30,232 nt of DNA, from assembly GCA_946886065.1 (NCBI GenBank), contig CAMPHU010000033.1, forward strand, positions 1-30,232, written 5' to 3'. The notes below the pieces were generated by a model that saw only the letters and a program-made list of their open reading frames with translations, did not search any database and was not told the origin of the DNA. The translations under genes were made by a program, and so were the position numbers. Numbering within the stretch: the first letter of the stretch is position 1; every line of letters begins with the position of its first letter. Below, one piece after another: positions 1 to 8,237 of the stretch. Source of the DNA: an uncultured Massilia sp. (GTDB lineage: Bacteria; Pseudomonadota; Gammaproteobacteria; Burkholderiales; Burkholderiaceae).

Positions 1-2
1 AC

Positions 3-878
3 TCGATCCTGGAACCGCTGTGGCGCGCCCCGAACATCTCGAGCGTGCAGATCACCGTCGCCGAGGAGATCGGCGTGGGCAGCCGTGCCGGCTTCTACGA
101 CAGCACCGGCGCCATGCGCGACATGCTGCAGAACCATTTGCTGCAGTTGCTGTGCATCGTGGCCATGGAGCCGCCCACTTCGCTCAACGCCGACGCGGTG
201 CGCGACGAGAAGCTCAAGGTGCTGCGCTCGCTGCGCCGCTTCACCCTGGCCGACATCGCGCGCGACACCGTCCGCGGCCAATACACGCATGGCGTGAGCG
301 GCAACCAGGAAGTGCCGGGCTACCTCGAGGAAAAGAACGTCCCGCCCGGCAGCAAGACCGAGACCTTCGTCGCCCTGCGCGCCCATGTCGACACCTGGCG
401 CTGGTCCAAGGTGCCGTTCTACCTGCGCACCGGCAAGCGCATGCAGCGCCGCTCCTCCAAGATCGTGGTCGAGTTCGCCAATCCGCCCTTCCCGCTGTTC
501 CCGGACGCCCCGGGCGGCGTGGCCAACCGCCTGGTCATCGAGCTGCAGCCCGAAGAAGCGATCAAGCTGCAGATCATGGCCAAGCAGCCGGGCACCGGGA
601 TGCAGATGCAGCAGGTCACCCTCAACCTCGACCTGCAGTCGGCCTTCCAGCAGCGCCGCGCCGAAGCCTACGAGCGCCTCCTGATCGACGTGGTGCGCGG
701 CCGCCTGACCCACTTCATGCGCCGCGACGAACTGGAAGCCGCCTGGGCCTGGGCCGATCCGATCATCGAGGGCTGGGGCACCCTGGGCGAGAAGCCGCAC
801 GCCTACGCGGCCGGTTCCTGGGGCCCGGCGGAATCCTTCGCGCTGCTGGCGCGCGACGGCTTCGCCTGGGTGGAATGA
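3..878 (+). CDS. zwf: Glucose-6-phosphate 1-dehydrogenase, C-terminal part (5' end outside window)
   Basis: The frame is open from the first bases, so the gene starts upstream. The 291 residues present correspond to roughly the last 60% of a normal ~490-residue enzyme. The C-terminal substrate-binding and dimerisation domain is seen, with family-typical segments such as [29 protein letters not shown] and [11 protein letters not shown]. The Rossmann NADP-binding half and the catalytic His region are not in the window. The enzyme oxidises glucose 6-phosphate to 6-phosphogluconolactone in the cytosol, feeding the Entner-Doudoroff and pentose phosphate routes. A sugar kinase of the KDG type and a GH3 glucosidase lie a few kb downstream, which fits a sugar-use neighbourhood. 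The gene ends in TGA and faces a kinase relic on the other strand. Identification is firm. Confidence 0.96.
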   Translation, partial: SILEPLWRAPNISSVQITVAEEIGVGSRAGFYDSTGAMRDMLQNHLLQLLCIVAMEPPTSLNADAVRDEKLKVLRSLRRFTLADIARDTVRGQYTHGVSGNQEVPGYLEEKNVPPGSKTETFVALRAHVDTWRWSKVPFYLRTGKRMQRRSSKIVVEFANPPFPLFPDAPGGVANRLVIELQPEEAIKLQIMAKQPGTGMQMQQVTLNLDLQSAFQQRRAEAYERLLIDVVRGRLTHFMRRDELEAAWAWADPIIEGWGTLGEKPHAYAAGSWGPAESFALLARDGFAWVE

Positions 879-905
879 GCTGGAAGCCCGAATCAAGAGC
901 TCGCA

Positions 906-1055
906 TTAAAAGCCGATAATGAAGCGTGCGCCCCTGCCGACCGGCGGGGCGTAGCGCACGGTGCCGCCGTTGGCGTGCACCAGGTGGCGGGCCATCGCCA
1001 GGCCGATGCCGCCGCCCTGCGCCTTGGTCGTGAAGAAGGGCGTGACGATGTGGCG
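906..1055 (-). pseudogene. Remnant of a sensor histidine kinase (C-terminal ATPase end)
   Basis: Read on the minus strand, about 48 codons ending in TAA (complement of 906-908) give a clear HATPase_c tail. It contains TPFFTTK, then the G-rich box AQGGGIGLAMARHLV, then HANGGTVR, and ends GARFIIGF. This is the standard F box, G2 box and final strand of a histidine kinase. Upstream of about 1055 the similarity stops: there is no start codon, no H box and no N box, and the terminator-like hairpin of the next gene follows within 60 bp. The piece is therefore a decayed or truncated end of a kinase gene, left between zwf and the PhoD gene. It should not make protein. Confidence 0.72.
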
Positions 1056-1105
1056 GCAAGGTCCTCGGGCACGCCCGGCCTTCGCCCTGCGCGAATGAGC
1101 GCAAA

Positions 1106-1131
1106 GGGCCGGGAAACCTGTCTCCCGGCCC
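1106..1131 (-). terminator. Probable terminator hairpin after the PhoD-like gene
   Basis: GGGCCGGGA and TCCCGGCCC form a perfect 9-bp GC stem with an 8-nt loop, 8 bp past the stop codon of the minus-strand phosphatase gene. On that strand the stem is followed by TTTGCG, only a short T run. It is a reasonable intrinsic terminator by stem, but weak by U tract. Confidence 0.6.
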
Positions 1132-1139
1132 CCTTGCCT

Positions 1140-2543
1140 TCAGTCGAGCTTCAGCTCGATGCCTTCCTCCAGCACCTTGCCTTTGCGGTCGTAGAATCCG
1201 ACCATGAGCTTCTTCGCCAGCGGATCGACGTCGAAGCGGGCGAAGTTGTCGGTGCGGTGGATGCGGGACCTCGGCTTCAGGGCCCAGATTCCGCCGTCGG
1301 TGCGGATCGGCGTGCTGACATCGATCTGTCCCGACAGCGCGTGGGGCAGCGCCCAGAACAGCGGCGACGACACGATCTGGTGAACCTTGACGTCTTCCAG
1401 TTCGGCGGTGCAGGCGAAGGAGCAATGCACGTCGCCGGAGACGAACACGATGTTGCGCAGCTGCTTTTGCTGGATCGCCTGCAGGATCGCGTTGCGCTGC
1501 ACCTCGAAGCCGCTCCACTTGTCCTCGCTCTCGTTGGGCAGCACCGACAGGAAGGGCACCGCCGAGACGACGATCTTGATCCGCCCTTCCCCTTGCCCCC
1601 GCGCCAGCCAGCGCAGCAGTTGCTTCATTTGCTCAGGTCCCAGGATCTGCGGCGGCGACGAGCCCAGGACCCGCTCGGTGCGGGTATCCATCACGAAGAA
1701 GTCGCACTTCCCGTTCGAGAATTCGTACCAGAGCTTCTTCGGAATGCCGACGATGCGGCGGTCGTCGACGTCGAACACCGGGCTGTGGCTGGCCTGGTAG
1801 ACCTGGTAGGCATGGGTCGCCGCCTTGAACTTGTCGGCGGCGCGCGGCGAAGTCGCTCCTTGCGGCCAGTTGTTCTCGATCTCGTGGTCGTCCAGCATCA
1901 TGTAGGTGGGCACCGTGTTGAGGAGCCGCCTGAAGAAAGGCTGGGCGAACACGCGCCGGTAGCGCTTGAAGAACTCCTCGACCGTGTCGTCCGCGCCGAA
2001 GGGGCCGAGGTCGTCGGCATAGATCTGGTCGCCGATCAGCAGCAGCCCGTGCAGGCGCCGCTTGTCGTGGGCCGCACGGATCGCGTCATAGATCTTGTCG
2101 CCGCGCTCGTCGAACACCAGGCCGCCGAACATCGTCAACAGGTAGCGGCAGGAGCCTGCCACGAAGGAACGGACGTCGTCGTCGGCCGGCTGCGTCCGGA
2201 AGGTGTAGATCCGGTCCCCGGGCCAGACAAGCTGCCCGGCCACCATGTCGGTGGCCGGTCCCAGCTGGGCTTCGCCTTCGAAGCAGACGATCTGGTAGTC
2301 GTAGCCGGTGTCGGGCGCAAGATCTTCCAGGACAAACACGGCGGTGCCGTCGAAATACGGCTCCAGCTTCATCACGAACGGATGCGACCACCCGCCCGCG
2401 CCGTTGCGGTAGCGGATGGCGGCGGTGCACGGCAGGACCCGCACCTGGTCTTCGATCAGAACATTCCCCCGGACCCAGATGCGGGCGGCGCTGGAGGTGG
2501 TGTGGCCGACGATCGGCCCGACAGTTGGTTCGAACTGGTTCAT
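1140..2543 (-). CDS. PhoD-family metallophosphatase (alkaline phosphatase D-like), no signal peptide
   Basis: 467 residues. An N-terminal beta-sandwich of the PhoD_N type (about 1-118, starting with the usual VGPIVGHTTSSAARIWVRG) is followed by a calcineurin-like metallophosphatase domain. Metal-binding motifs are visible: GDQIYADD (171-178), LDDHEIENNW (217-226), MDTRTER (285-291) and SGDVHCS (369-375). The family hydrolyses phosphate mono- or diesters with bound metal. Bacillus PhoD is exported by Tat, but here the N-terminus (MNQFEPTVG) has no signal peptide, so a cytosolic enzyme is expected. Start: GAGGGA lies about 3 nt before this ATG on the minus strand, and family similarity begins at residue 6. 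Substrate is unknown. It stands alone, with a terminator-like hairpin behind it. Confidence 0.88.
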   Translation of the reverse strand: MNQFEPTVGPIVGHTTSSAARIWVRGNVLIEDQVRVLPCTAAIRYRNGAGGWSHPFVMKLEPYFDGTAVFVLEDLAPDTGYDYQIVCFEGEAQLGPATDMVAGQLVWPGDRIYTFRTQPADDDVRSFVAGSCRYLLTMFGGLVFDERGDKIYDAIRAAHDKRRLHGLLLIGDQIYADDLGPFGADDTVEEFFKRYRRVFAQPFFRRLLNTVPTYMMLDDHEIENNWPQGATSPRAADKFKAATHAYQVYQASHSPVFDVDDRRIVGIPKKLWYEFSNGKCDFFVMDTRTERVLGSSPPQILGPEQMKQLLRWLARGQGEGRIKIVVSAVPFLSVLPNESEDKWSGFEVQRNAILQAIQQKQLRNIVFVSGDVHCSFACTAELEDVKVHQIVSSPLFWALPHALSGQIDVSTPIRTDGGIWALKPRSRIHRTDNFARFDVDPLAKKLMVGFYDRKGKVLEEGIELKLD

Positions 2544-2643
2544 AGTCCCTCGTTGTTGGCGTCTTGGCGCATTGTTGGCGCGGCGCGTGCAAGGTGCCCG
2601 CCGCGCTTATTGAGGCGCAGCAATATTCGTACCAAGAATCATT

Positions 2644-2673
2644 GCTCGTTTGGAATCAAACGCTTGCACGAGC
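2644..2673. repeat. Nested inverted repeat upstream of the PhoD-like gene
   Basis: GCTCGT (2644-2649) and ACGAGC (2668-2673) enclose an inner perfect repeat, CGTTTG (2647-2652) and CAAACG (2657-2662). It sits about 100-130 bp upstream of the phosphatase start in the most AT-rich part of the 273-bp gap 2544-2816. It could be an operator or the end of a transcript. Nothing else gene-like is seen in this gap, and no convincing -35/-10 pair was found. Confidence 0.35.
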
Positions 2674-2816
2674 CATGGTGTGAGGGCGGACCGGCGCTGC
2701 AAAAAATCCCGACATGCCGGACAGCCGATGCGTGGAAAGGATCCGGCAAATTCAGCCCGCCTTGCCTGCCCGCGCCGGGTCGGAGGCCGATGCCGCATGC
2801 ATGATGGGGCCGGGGA

Positions 2817-3182
2817 TCACCCTGCTCGGCGCCGGCGCAGTATCCAGGCGTACAGGCCGGCATTGACGGCCAGCACCGCACCTGCCAGGACGAACTGGCT
2901 GGCGCGGCCCAGGCCTGGGGGATAGATGAGGGAGAGCAGGTAATGCTCGATGAAACCGCCGCTGTAGCCGGATTCGCCGGCCGCGTGCCTCAGTGCATTT
3001 TCGACATAGGTCAGCGGGCAGACCGCGCCGCTTGCCTCGATGCCGAAGCCCCACACGGCCGCGAGCAGGTGCGCGGGCATCAGGCCGCGGCGGCGCGCCA
3101 CCAGCAAGGCGCCGAACACGACGAACAGGATGAAGCCGAGGTGCAGCAAGAGCACGGCATCGGCCAGGATGCGGTACAGCAT
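2817..3182 (-). CDS. DUF2784 family small membrane protein
   Basis: 121 residues, mostly hydrophobic, with three to four membrane segments: about 5-28 (ADAVLLLHLGFILFVVFG), about 38-55, and 88-113. The central CPLTYVENALR and GYSGGFIEHYLL segments are the hallmark of DUF2784. The frame stays open another 70 codons upstream, but those residues are Arg/Pro-rich and unlike the family, so I take the Met at 3182, where the family sequence MLYRILADAVLLLHLGF begins. No strong ribosome site precedes it. Function is unknown for the family; location should be the inner membrane. Confidence 0.85.
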   Translation of the reverse strand: MLYRILADAVLLLHLGFILFVVFGALLVARRRGLMPAHLLAAVWGFGIEASGAVCPLTYVENALRHAAGESGYSGGFIEHYLLSLIYPPGLGRASQFVLAGAVLAVNAGLYAWILRRRRAG

Positions 3183-3354
3183 GGCGGCGAGGTGTGTGTT
3201 GGCTGGGTGTATCCTACACCCGCCCTGCCCCGCCTGCGCCGGATTGCCGTCTTTGGCGCAGCGCAAGGCCGGGCGCCGTTCGATGCATGCACGGTTGGAA
3301 GCGCGCGCGAGTTGGCGTAGAGTCTTGTGGTTCCGAACCCGACGAGGCTCCCCC

Positions 3355-4455
3355 ATGTATACGAACGAGTGGACTACAGGCAACTGGAACACCTGGCATG
3401 CCTTTGGGGCGCAAGCCCTGCAGCAGATGGACCGCAGCCGCCAGGCGCGCGGCAGGATGCTGGAACGCGCCGGCTACGGCCCGCAAGAAACGGCTTCCGT
3501 CGTCCTCCATGCCGAAACCGGACTCAGGGTACTGCGCTACGGCGAGGCCGGCGCGGGCCCGGCCGTCCTGCTGGTGCCGGCCCCGATCAAGCGTTCCTAT
3601 ATCTGGGACCTGGCGCCCCAGGTCAGCGTGGTCCGGCGCTGGCTGGAGCAGGGCTACCGCGTCTACCTGGCCCAGTGGCTGCCGGTGCCTGACGAGAGCG
3701 AGCATTTCGGCCTGGACGACTACGGCGAGCGCCTGCTGGATGTCTGCCGCCGGGTGGCCGCCGCCGACAGCGGCGAGCAGCGCATGGCGGTGGCGGGGCA
3801 TTCGCTGGGCGGCATCCTGGCCGCGATCTACAGTTGCATGCACCCGGAACACGTGAGCGCCACCATCCTGCTGGAGTCGCCGCTGCATGTCGAGGCCAGG
3901 TCCTGCTGCTTCACTCCGCTGGTCAAGGCCACGCCGCATGCGCGCCAGGTCGCCGGCGCCTTCCGCCAGGTGCCCGGCGTGTTCCTGAACATGATGAGCG
4001 CCATCGCCGAGCCCCAGGCCTTCCAGTACGAGCGCATCATGGACCGCTGGCTGTCGCTGGCCAATCCGGCGGCGCTGGCCAATCACATGCGGGTGGAGCG
4101 CTGGACGCACGACGAGTTTCCGCTCCCCGGGCGGCTGTTCACGGACATCGTCGAGGAGATCTACCGCAATGACGCCTTCATGCAGGGGCGGCTGGACATC
4201 GGCGGGCGCCGTATCGGGCCGGGCGATTTGCGGGCGCCGCTGGCCTGCGTGGCCGACCCGCGCAGCAAGCTGATTCCGCTGCAGGCCATGGCGGCCTTCC
4301 ACGACGCCGCCGCCAGCGAACGCAAGCTGCTGCTGCGCTACGAAGGCGATGTGGGCGTCAACCTGCAGCACGTGGGGGTGCTGGTGGGGGCCAATGCCCA
4401 CGCGCGCATCTGGCCGGCGCTGTTCGACTGGCTCGGGACGCTCCAGCAAGCCTGA
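3355..4455 (+). CDS. Alpha/beta hydrolase related to class III PHA synthase/depolymerase-like proteins
   Basis: 366 residues. An alpha/beta-hydrolase fold is visible: strand and oxyanion region AVLLVPAPIKRSYIWDL (about 70-86), nucleophile elbow AGHSLGG with Ser150, acid Asp301 in VADPRSKLIP, and His339 in LQHVGVLVG. Length, the PIKRSYIWDL segment and the layout of the triad recall PhaC-type polyhydroxyalkanoate synthases. Those use Cys in the elbow (GxCxG); the Ser here argues for a hydrolase or transacylase instead. No signal peptide. The ATG at 3355 is preceded by GAGG about 8 nt upstream, and earlier in-frame codons overlap the divergent DUF2784 promoter region. Substrate cannot be named. 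The nested inverted repeat at 4487 follows the gene. Confidence 0.75.
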   Translation: MYTNEWTTGNWNTWHAFGAQALQQMDRSRQARGRMLERAGYGPQETASVVLHAETGLRVLRYGEAGAGPAVLLVPAPIKRSYIWDLAPQVSVVRRWLEQGYRVYLAQWLPVPDESEHFGLDDYGERLLDVCRRVAAADSGEQRMAVAGHSLGGILAAIYSCMHPEHVSATILLESPLHVEARSCCFTPLVKATPHARQVAGAFRQVPGVFLNMMSAIAEPQAFQYERIMDRWLSLANPAALANHMRVERWTHDEFPLPGRLFTDIVEEIYRNDAFMQGRLDIGGRRIGPGDLRAPLACVADPRSKLIPLQAMAAFHDAAASERKLLLRYEGDVGVNLQHVGVLVGANAHARIWPALFDWLGTLQQA

Positions 4456-4486
4456 GCTTGCCTTACAAGGCGGGCGGGAGAGGCAA

Positions 4487-4530
4487 AGGATATTTGCACA
4501 GGATGCTTTCCGTGCAAATATCCTGTGCAA
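4487..4530. repeat. Composite element with two overlapping, mutually exclusive perfect hairpins
   Basis: AGGATATTTGCAC (4487-4499) pairs perfectly with GTGCAAATATCCT (4512-4524), a 13-bp stem with a 12-nt loop. TTGCACAGGAT (4494-4504) also pairs perfectly with ATCCTGTGCAA (4520-4530), an 11-bp stem. The arms overlap, so only one hairpin can form at a time. The core TTGCAC occurs three times (once direct, twice inverted). It is markedly more AT-rich than its surroundings and lies 31 bp after the hydrolase stop. There is no U tract, so a classical terminator is doubtful; an operator array or RNA switch are alternatives. The rest of the gap to 4747 holds no gene. Confidence 0.6.
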
Positions 4531-4704
4531 GGACGCGCGCCTGATCCGCGTGGACGTGGCAGTGAATCCAGCGGCTCGGGCACGCCGGCGGGCCCTACGC
4601 TGCCGGGCACGAGGAAATCGGCCTTCACGGGCGCTCGCCTGCCCGGGTCGCGCCCGATCGCCCGCGTATGCCCGATGGGAGGAGCGGCTGCGGGCCGCCG
4701 CGGC

Positions 4705-4710
4705 TATACT
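4705..4710 (+). promoter_or_regulatory. Possible -10 box of the sugar kinase gene
   Basis: TATACT lies 37 bp before the kinase ATG, matching the sigma-70 -10 consensus at five of six bases. No good -35 hexamer is seen at the expected distance, so this is a weak call. Confidence 0.25.
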
Positions 4711-4747
4711 GACCCGCACCGATCCACCACGACGCCTTCTTCCATCC

Positions 4748-5767
4748 ATGTCCTTACCTGCTCCCGGCCGCATCGTCTGCTTTGGCGAAATGCTGCTGCG
4801 CCTGTCCCCGCCCGCCGGCCGCCTGCTGCCGCAAGCCTCCACCCTCGACATGTGCGCCGGCGGCGCCGAAGCCAATGTAGCCGTCTCGCTCGCCCGCCTG
4901 GGGCATGCGGCGGCAATGGTCAGCACCTTGCCCGATAATGACCTGGGCGAAATTGCCGCCGGCGCCTTGCGCATGCATGGGGTGGACACCGCCGGCGTGC
5001 GGCGCGAGGCGGGCCGCATGGGCCTGTATTTCCTGACGCCCGGCGCGGTGCTGCGCCCGTCCGAGATCGTCTACGACCGCGCAGGGTCCGCCTTTGCGAA
5101 CGCCGATCCCTCCGGCTACGACTGGGATGCGCTGCTCTCCGGCGCCAGCTGGCTGCACGTATCGGGCATTTCGCCCGCCGTCGGCGGGCGGCCGGCGCAG
5201 GCGGTGCTGGAGGCGATGCGCGCGGCGCGCAGGCTGGGCGTGCGCGTGTCCTTCGACGGCAACTACCGCGCCTCGCTCTGGGCCGCGCGCGGGACCGCCG
5301 GGGCCGACGCCCTGCGCGCACTGATGGCGCTGGCCGACCTCGCCTTCGCGAACGGCCGCGACTTCGCGCTGCTGCTGGGCCGCCCGGAGCTGGCCCAGCC
5401 GGAGCGCGAGGACGAAGCGGTGGCCGCTGCCTTCGCCGCCTTCCCGCACCTGGCCGGCATCGCCTACACCCGGCGCCGCGAGCTGACGGTCCAGCAGCAC
5501 GAATTGCGGGCCTGCCTGCGCACGCGCGAACACGGCGCCGAAGCCGGTCCCTGCCGGCTGCACGAGATCGTCGACCGCATCGGCACCGGCGACGCCTTCG
5601 CCGCCGGTATTCTCGACGGCCTGCTGCGCGGCGCCGGCCCCGAGGAGACCGCCGGCTTCGGCCTGGCCGCTGCGGCGGCCAAGCATTCGATCGCCGGCGA
5701 CTTCAACCTCGCATCGCGCGAACAGATCGCGCTGTCCGCCGGCGGCTCGCTCGCGCCAAGGCGCTAG
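4748..5767 (+). CDS. kdgK: PfkB-family sugar kinase, probable 2-dehydro-3-deoxygluconokinase
   Basis: 339 residues covering the complete ribokinase (PfkB) fold. Visible are the N-terminal substrate loop AGGAEANVAVSLARLG (37-52), FDGNYR (169-174) in the position of the DxNxR substrate motif of KDG kinases, and the C-terminal signature DRIGTGDAFAAG (276-287) with catalytic Asp282 and the anion hole. KDG kinase phosphorylates 2-keto-3-deoxygluconate to KDPG, which KDPG aldolase then splits. Overall sequence resembles KDG kinases more than fructokinases, but PfkB specificity is hard to read, and fructokinase or ribokinase remain possible. The start is the ATG at 4748; no strong ribosome site is visible. 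It converges on the GH3 glucosidase gene with only 7 bp between stops, so the two are not one operon though they may share a sugar pathway. Confidence 0.82.
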   Translation: MSLPAPGRIVCFGEMLLRLSPPAGRLLPQASTLDMCAGGAEANVAVSLARLGHAAAMVSTLPDNDLGEIAAGALRMHGVDTAGVRREAGRMGLYFLTPGAVLRPSEIVYDRAGSAFANADPSGYDWDALLSGASWLHVSGISPAVGGRPAQAVLEAMRAARRLGVRVSFDGNYRASLWAARGTAGADALRALMALADLAFANGRDFALLLGRPELAQPEREDEAVAAAFAAFPHLAGIAYTRRRELTVQQHELRACLRTREHGAEAGPCRLHEIVDRIGTGDAFAAGILDGLLRGAGPEETAGFGLAAAAAKHSIAGDFNLASREQIALSAGGSLAPRR

Positions 5768-5774
5768 GGCCGCG

Positions 5775-7958
5775 CTAGCGCCGCACCGGCAGCGTGGTGC
5801 CCAGTCGTATCGCATCCGACGCTTCGCCGACCAGCAGCCTGACCGGCGCCTCTTCCACCTCCATGGCCTTGCGCCCGGCGTTCCAGTAGGCCAGGCGGCT
5901 CGCCTGCAGCGGGATGCGCACGGTGCGCGTCTCTCCGGGCCGCAGGCTGACGCGCTGGAAGCCAACCAGGGCCTGGCGCGGACGCGCTACCCGCGACTTC
6001 GGGAAAGCGGCGTACAGCTGCACCACGCTGTCGCCTTCCACGGTGCCCGTGTTGCTCACATCGACCTCGACCTTGACCGCGCCGTCCGGCGCGAGGCTGG
6101 CCGCGTCCACCTTCAGCCTTGCGTACTTGAAGCTGGTATAGCTCAGCCCATGCCCGAAGGCGAACAGCGGTTTTTCCTTCGCATACAGGTAGGTGCGTCC
6201 CTTGCGGATGTCGTAGTCCATCATCGGCGGCAGCTGCGCCATCGACGCCGGCCAGGTGGCGACCAGCTTGCCTCCCGGGTTGTAGTCGCCGAACAGCACC
6301 TTGGCCAGCGCGGCGCCCTGGTCCTGGGAGGAATGGGCCATCTGCAGGATCGCCGGCACATGCTGCTTCGACCAGTTGATCGTGTAGGGGAAGCTGGACA
6401 TCAAGACCATCACGGTGCGCGGATTGGCGGCCACGACCTTCCTGACCAGTGCTTCCTGGGCCAGCGCCAGGGTCTCGCGGTCGCGTCCCTCGCGCCCGTC
6501 GCCCGGATCGGCGCAGGGCTTGGTGCCGTTGTCGGTCCAGTCGGTCGCCATGTTCGGGCCGCAGGTCGGGTCGTTGCCGACAAAGACGACCGCCACGTCC
6601 GATTCGCGCGCGGCCTTGACGGCGGCATCGTCCGTATTGTCCACCGCATGCCGCACCCTCACCTGCGGCCCGACCGCCGCCCTGATGCCGTCCAGGGCCG
6701 TCACCTTGTGCGGCGGGATGCCGCCATACCAGTCCCAGTGCACGCTGTCGGCGTGCGGCCCGATCACCGCAATGCTCTTGATGTGCCGCTTCGACAGCGG
6801 CAGGGTGGCCCGCGCGTTCTTCATCAGGACGATGGATTCAAGCGCCATCCGCAGCGATACCGCCTTGTGCTCTTCGCTCAGCCAGGGCTCCGGGCCGTCC
6901 TTGATGGCCGCATAAGGATTGCCCTCGGGCGGGTCAACCAGGCCCAGCCGCAAGCTGACCCGGAACTTGCGCGCCAGGGCCGCGTCGAGATCCGCTTCGG
7001 CGATCGTCCCGTCCTTGAGCGCGGCGCGCAGCTCGTCCTTGTAGGTGTCCAGGTACTGGTTGATGCCGCTCTTCAGCACCGCCACCGCGGCTTCCTTCTG
7101 GCTCGGGTAGATCTTGTACCACTTGACCAGGTTGCCGACCGCGCCGCCGTCGCTCGACAGCACCTCCACGCCCCACTTGCCGATCACGGTGTCCCTGAGG
7201 ATGGGATGCAGGTGCATGGGGGTGCCGTTCCAGGCGTTATACGCGGCCATCACGCCGCGCGCGCCTCCCTCCTCGAAGCTCATGCGGAAAGGGACCGCAT
7301 AGTATTCCCAGAACAGGCGCTCGTCGAAGTCCGACGAGGAGTTCGAGCGCCCGTTCTCGTTGCTGTTGGCGAGGAAGTGCTTGAGCAGGGCGGCGCCGCG
7401 CCAGTAGCGCGGATGGTCGCCCTGCAGGCCGCGGGTGAAGGCCACCGCCATGGTCCCGGCCAGGAAAGGATCCTCGCTATAGACCTCCTCGCCGCGACCC
7501 CAGCGCGGATCGCGCGCCAGGTCGGCTTGCGGGCCCCACTGCATCAGCATCGGCTGGTCGGTGGCCGCGCTCTGGGTGATGTAGCGCGCCTCGGTCGACT
7601 GGACCTCGGCCGCCTGGCGCACCAGCTCGGGATTCCAGCTCGCGCCCATCCCCGGCGGCTGCGGGAACTGGGTGGTGGTAATGGGCTTGCGGCCCTTCTT
7701 CGGGTCGCCGCGCCGCACGATGCCGTGGATGCCCTCGGTGCTGCCGAAGCTGGGGATGCCCAGGCGCGGCACGCCCGAGTTGGTCGACAGGGCCTCGATC
7801 TTCTCGTCCGCCGTCATCAGCGACAGGATATTGGCGATGCGCGACTCGGCCGGCCGGGACGGATCCTGGAACGGATGGCCCGCCGCCGCCGGGCCGCCGG
7901 CCAGCAGCGCACCGACCATGAGCATCCTTGCTGCTATTGCAATTTTACTTCTTATCAT
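5775..7958 (-). CDS. Exported glycoside hydrolase family 3 protein (beta-glucosidase/xylosidase type)
   Basis: 727 residues. A signal peptide (charged start, then MLMVGALLAGG and cut near PAAAG) precedes the GH3 TIM-barrel domain with STEGIHGIV, RDPRWGRGEEVYSEDP, LKHFLANSNENGR and the nucleophile segment LSSDGGA (Asp near residue 270). The C-terminal alpha/beta sandwich (FGHGLSYTSF) and a fibronectin-III-like tail (VSNTGTVEGDSVVQLY) complete the usual GH3 order. It should act in the periplasm or outside, releasing glucose or xylose from beta-linked oligosaccharides. An ATG two codons earlier (7964) is directly abutted by GGAGGAG, too close for initiation; the ATG at 7958 has it 6 nt away and is the better start. 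Tail-to-tail with the sugar kinase. Substrate specificity is not readable. Confidence 0.93.
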   Translation of the reverse strand: MIRSKIAIAARMLMVGALLAGGPAAAGHPFQDPSRPAESRIANILSLMTADEKIEALSTNSGVPRLGIPSFGSTEGIHGIVRRGDPKKGRKPITTTQFPQPPGMGASWNPELVRQAAEVQSTEARYITQSAATDQPMLMQWGPQADLARDPRWGRGEEVYSEDPFLAGTMAVAFTRGLQGDHPRYWRGAALLKHFLANSNENGRSNSSSDFDERLFWEYYAVPFRMSFEEGGARGVMAAYNAWNGTPMHLHPILRDTVIGKWGVEVLSSDGGAVGNLVKWYKIYPSQKEAAVAVLKSGINQYLDTYKDELRAALKDGTIAEADLDAALARKFRVSLRLGLVDPPEGNPYAAIKDGPEPWLSEEHKAVSLRMALESIVLMKNARATLPLSKRHIKSIAVIGPHADSVHWDWYGGIPPHKVTALDGIRAAVGPQVRVRHAVDNTDDAAVKAARESDVAVVFVGNDPTCGPNMATDWTDNGTKPCADPGDGREGRDRETLALAQEALVRKVVAANPRTVMVLMSSFPYTINWSKQHVPAILQMAHSSQDQGAALAKVLFGDYNPGGKLVATWPASMAQLPPMMDYDIRKGRTYLYAKEKPLFAFGHGLSYTSFKYARLKVDAASLAPDGAVKVEVDVSNTGTVEGDSVVQLYAAFPKSRVARPRQALVGFQRVSLRPGETRTVRIPLQASRLAYWNAGRKAMEVEEAPVRLLVGEASDAIRLGTTLPVRR

Positions 7959-7964
7959 TGGCAT

Positions 7965-7971
7965 CTCCTCC
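7965..7971 (-). promoter_or_regulatory. Strong ribosome binding site that decides the GH3 start
   Basis: On the minus strand GGAGGAG ends immediately before ATG 7964 and six bases before ATG 7958. The spacing favours 7958 as start codon. Confidence 0.7.
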
Positions 7972-8005
7972 GTGACGCCGCCTGCCGGGACAGCGGCGGC
8001 CGGAA

Positions 8006-8023
8006 AATGATAGCGTTAACTTT
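8006..8023. promoter_or_regulatory. Possible LacI-type operator before the GH3 gene
   Basis: The AT-rich stretch AATGATAGCGTTAACTTT, 48-65 bp upstream of the GH3 start, carries an imperfect palindrome around a central CG, as in LacI-family operators that often control glycosidase genes. A related TTAAC-like stretch follows at 8046-8050. Only one half-site is good. This is a suggestion, not a firm site. The rest of the 279-bp gap to 8237 has no gene. Confidence 0.22.
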
Positions 8024-8237
8024 CGCTTCATGGGTATAACATGCGCTTAACATTTTCGCTGCGCCGCAGCAAGCGCGCGCCGTCCCCGCGCGGCTCCCGC
8101 TAAGATCCGAATCGCACTGAGGCGGGAAGGCGGCGCCAGGCGCGCTCTTCCCGATGCGCATCTTCTTTGCGCCTTTTCCCTATGTTCAACTGCGCGGCGC
8201 CGCGTGCCCGGCGCCGGCGAACCACTGAGCGCCCCAC

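Noticed and set aside
6150..8039. Plus-strand frame of about 629 codons opposite the GH3 gene
   Set aside because: Antisense shadow of a full-length GH3 enzyme that has a signal peptide and ribosome site. The translation has no domain.
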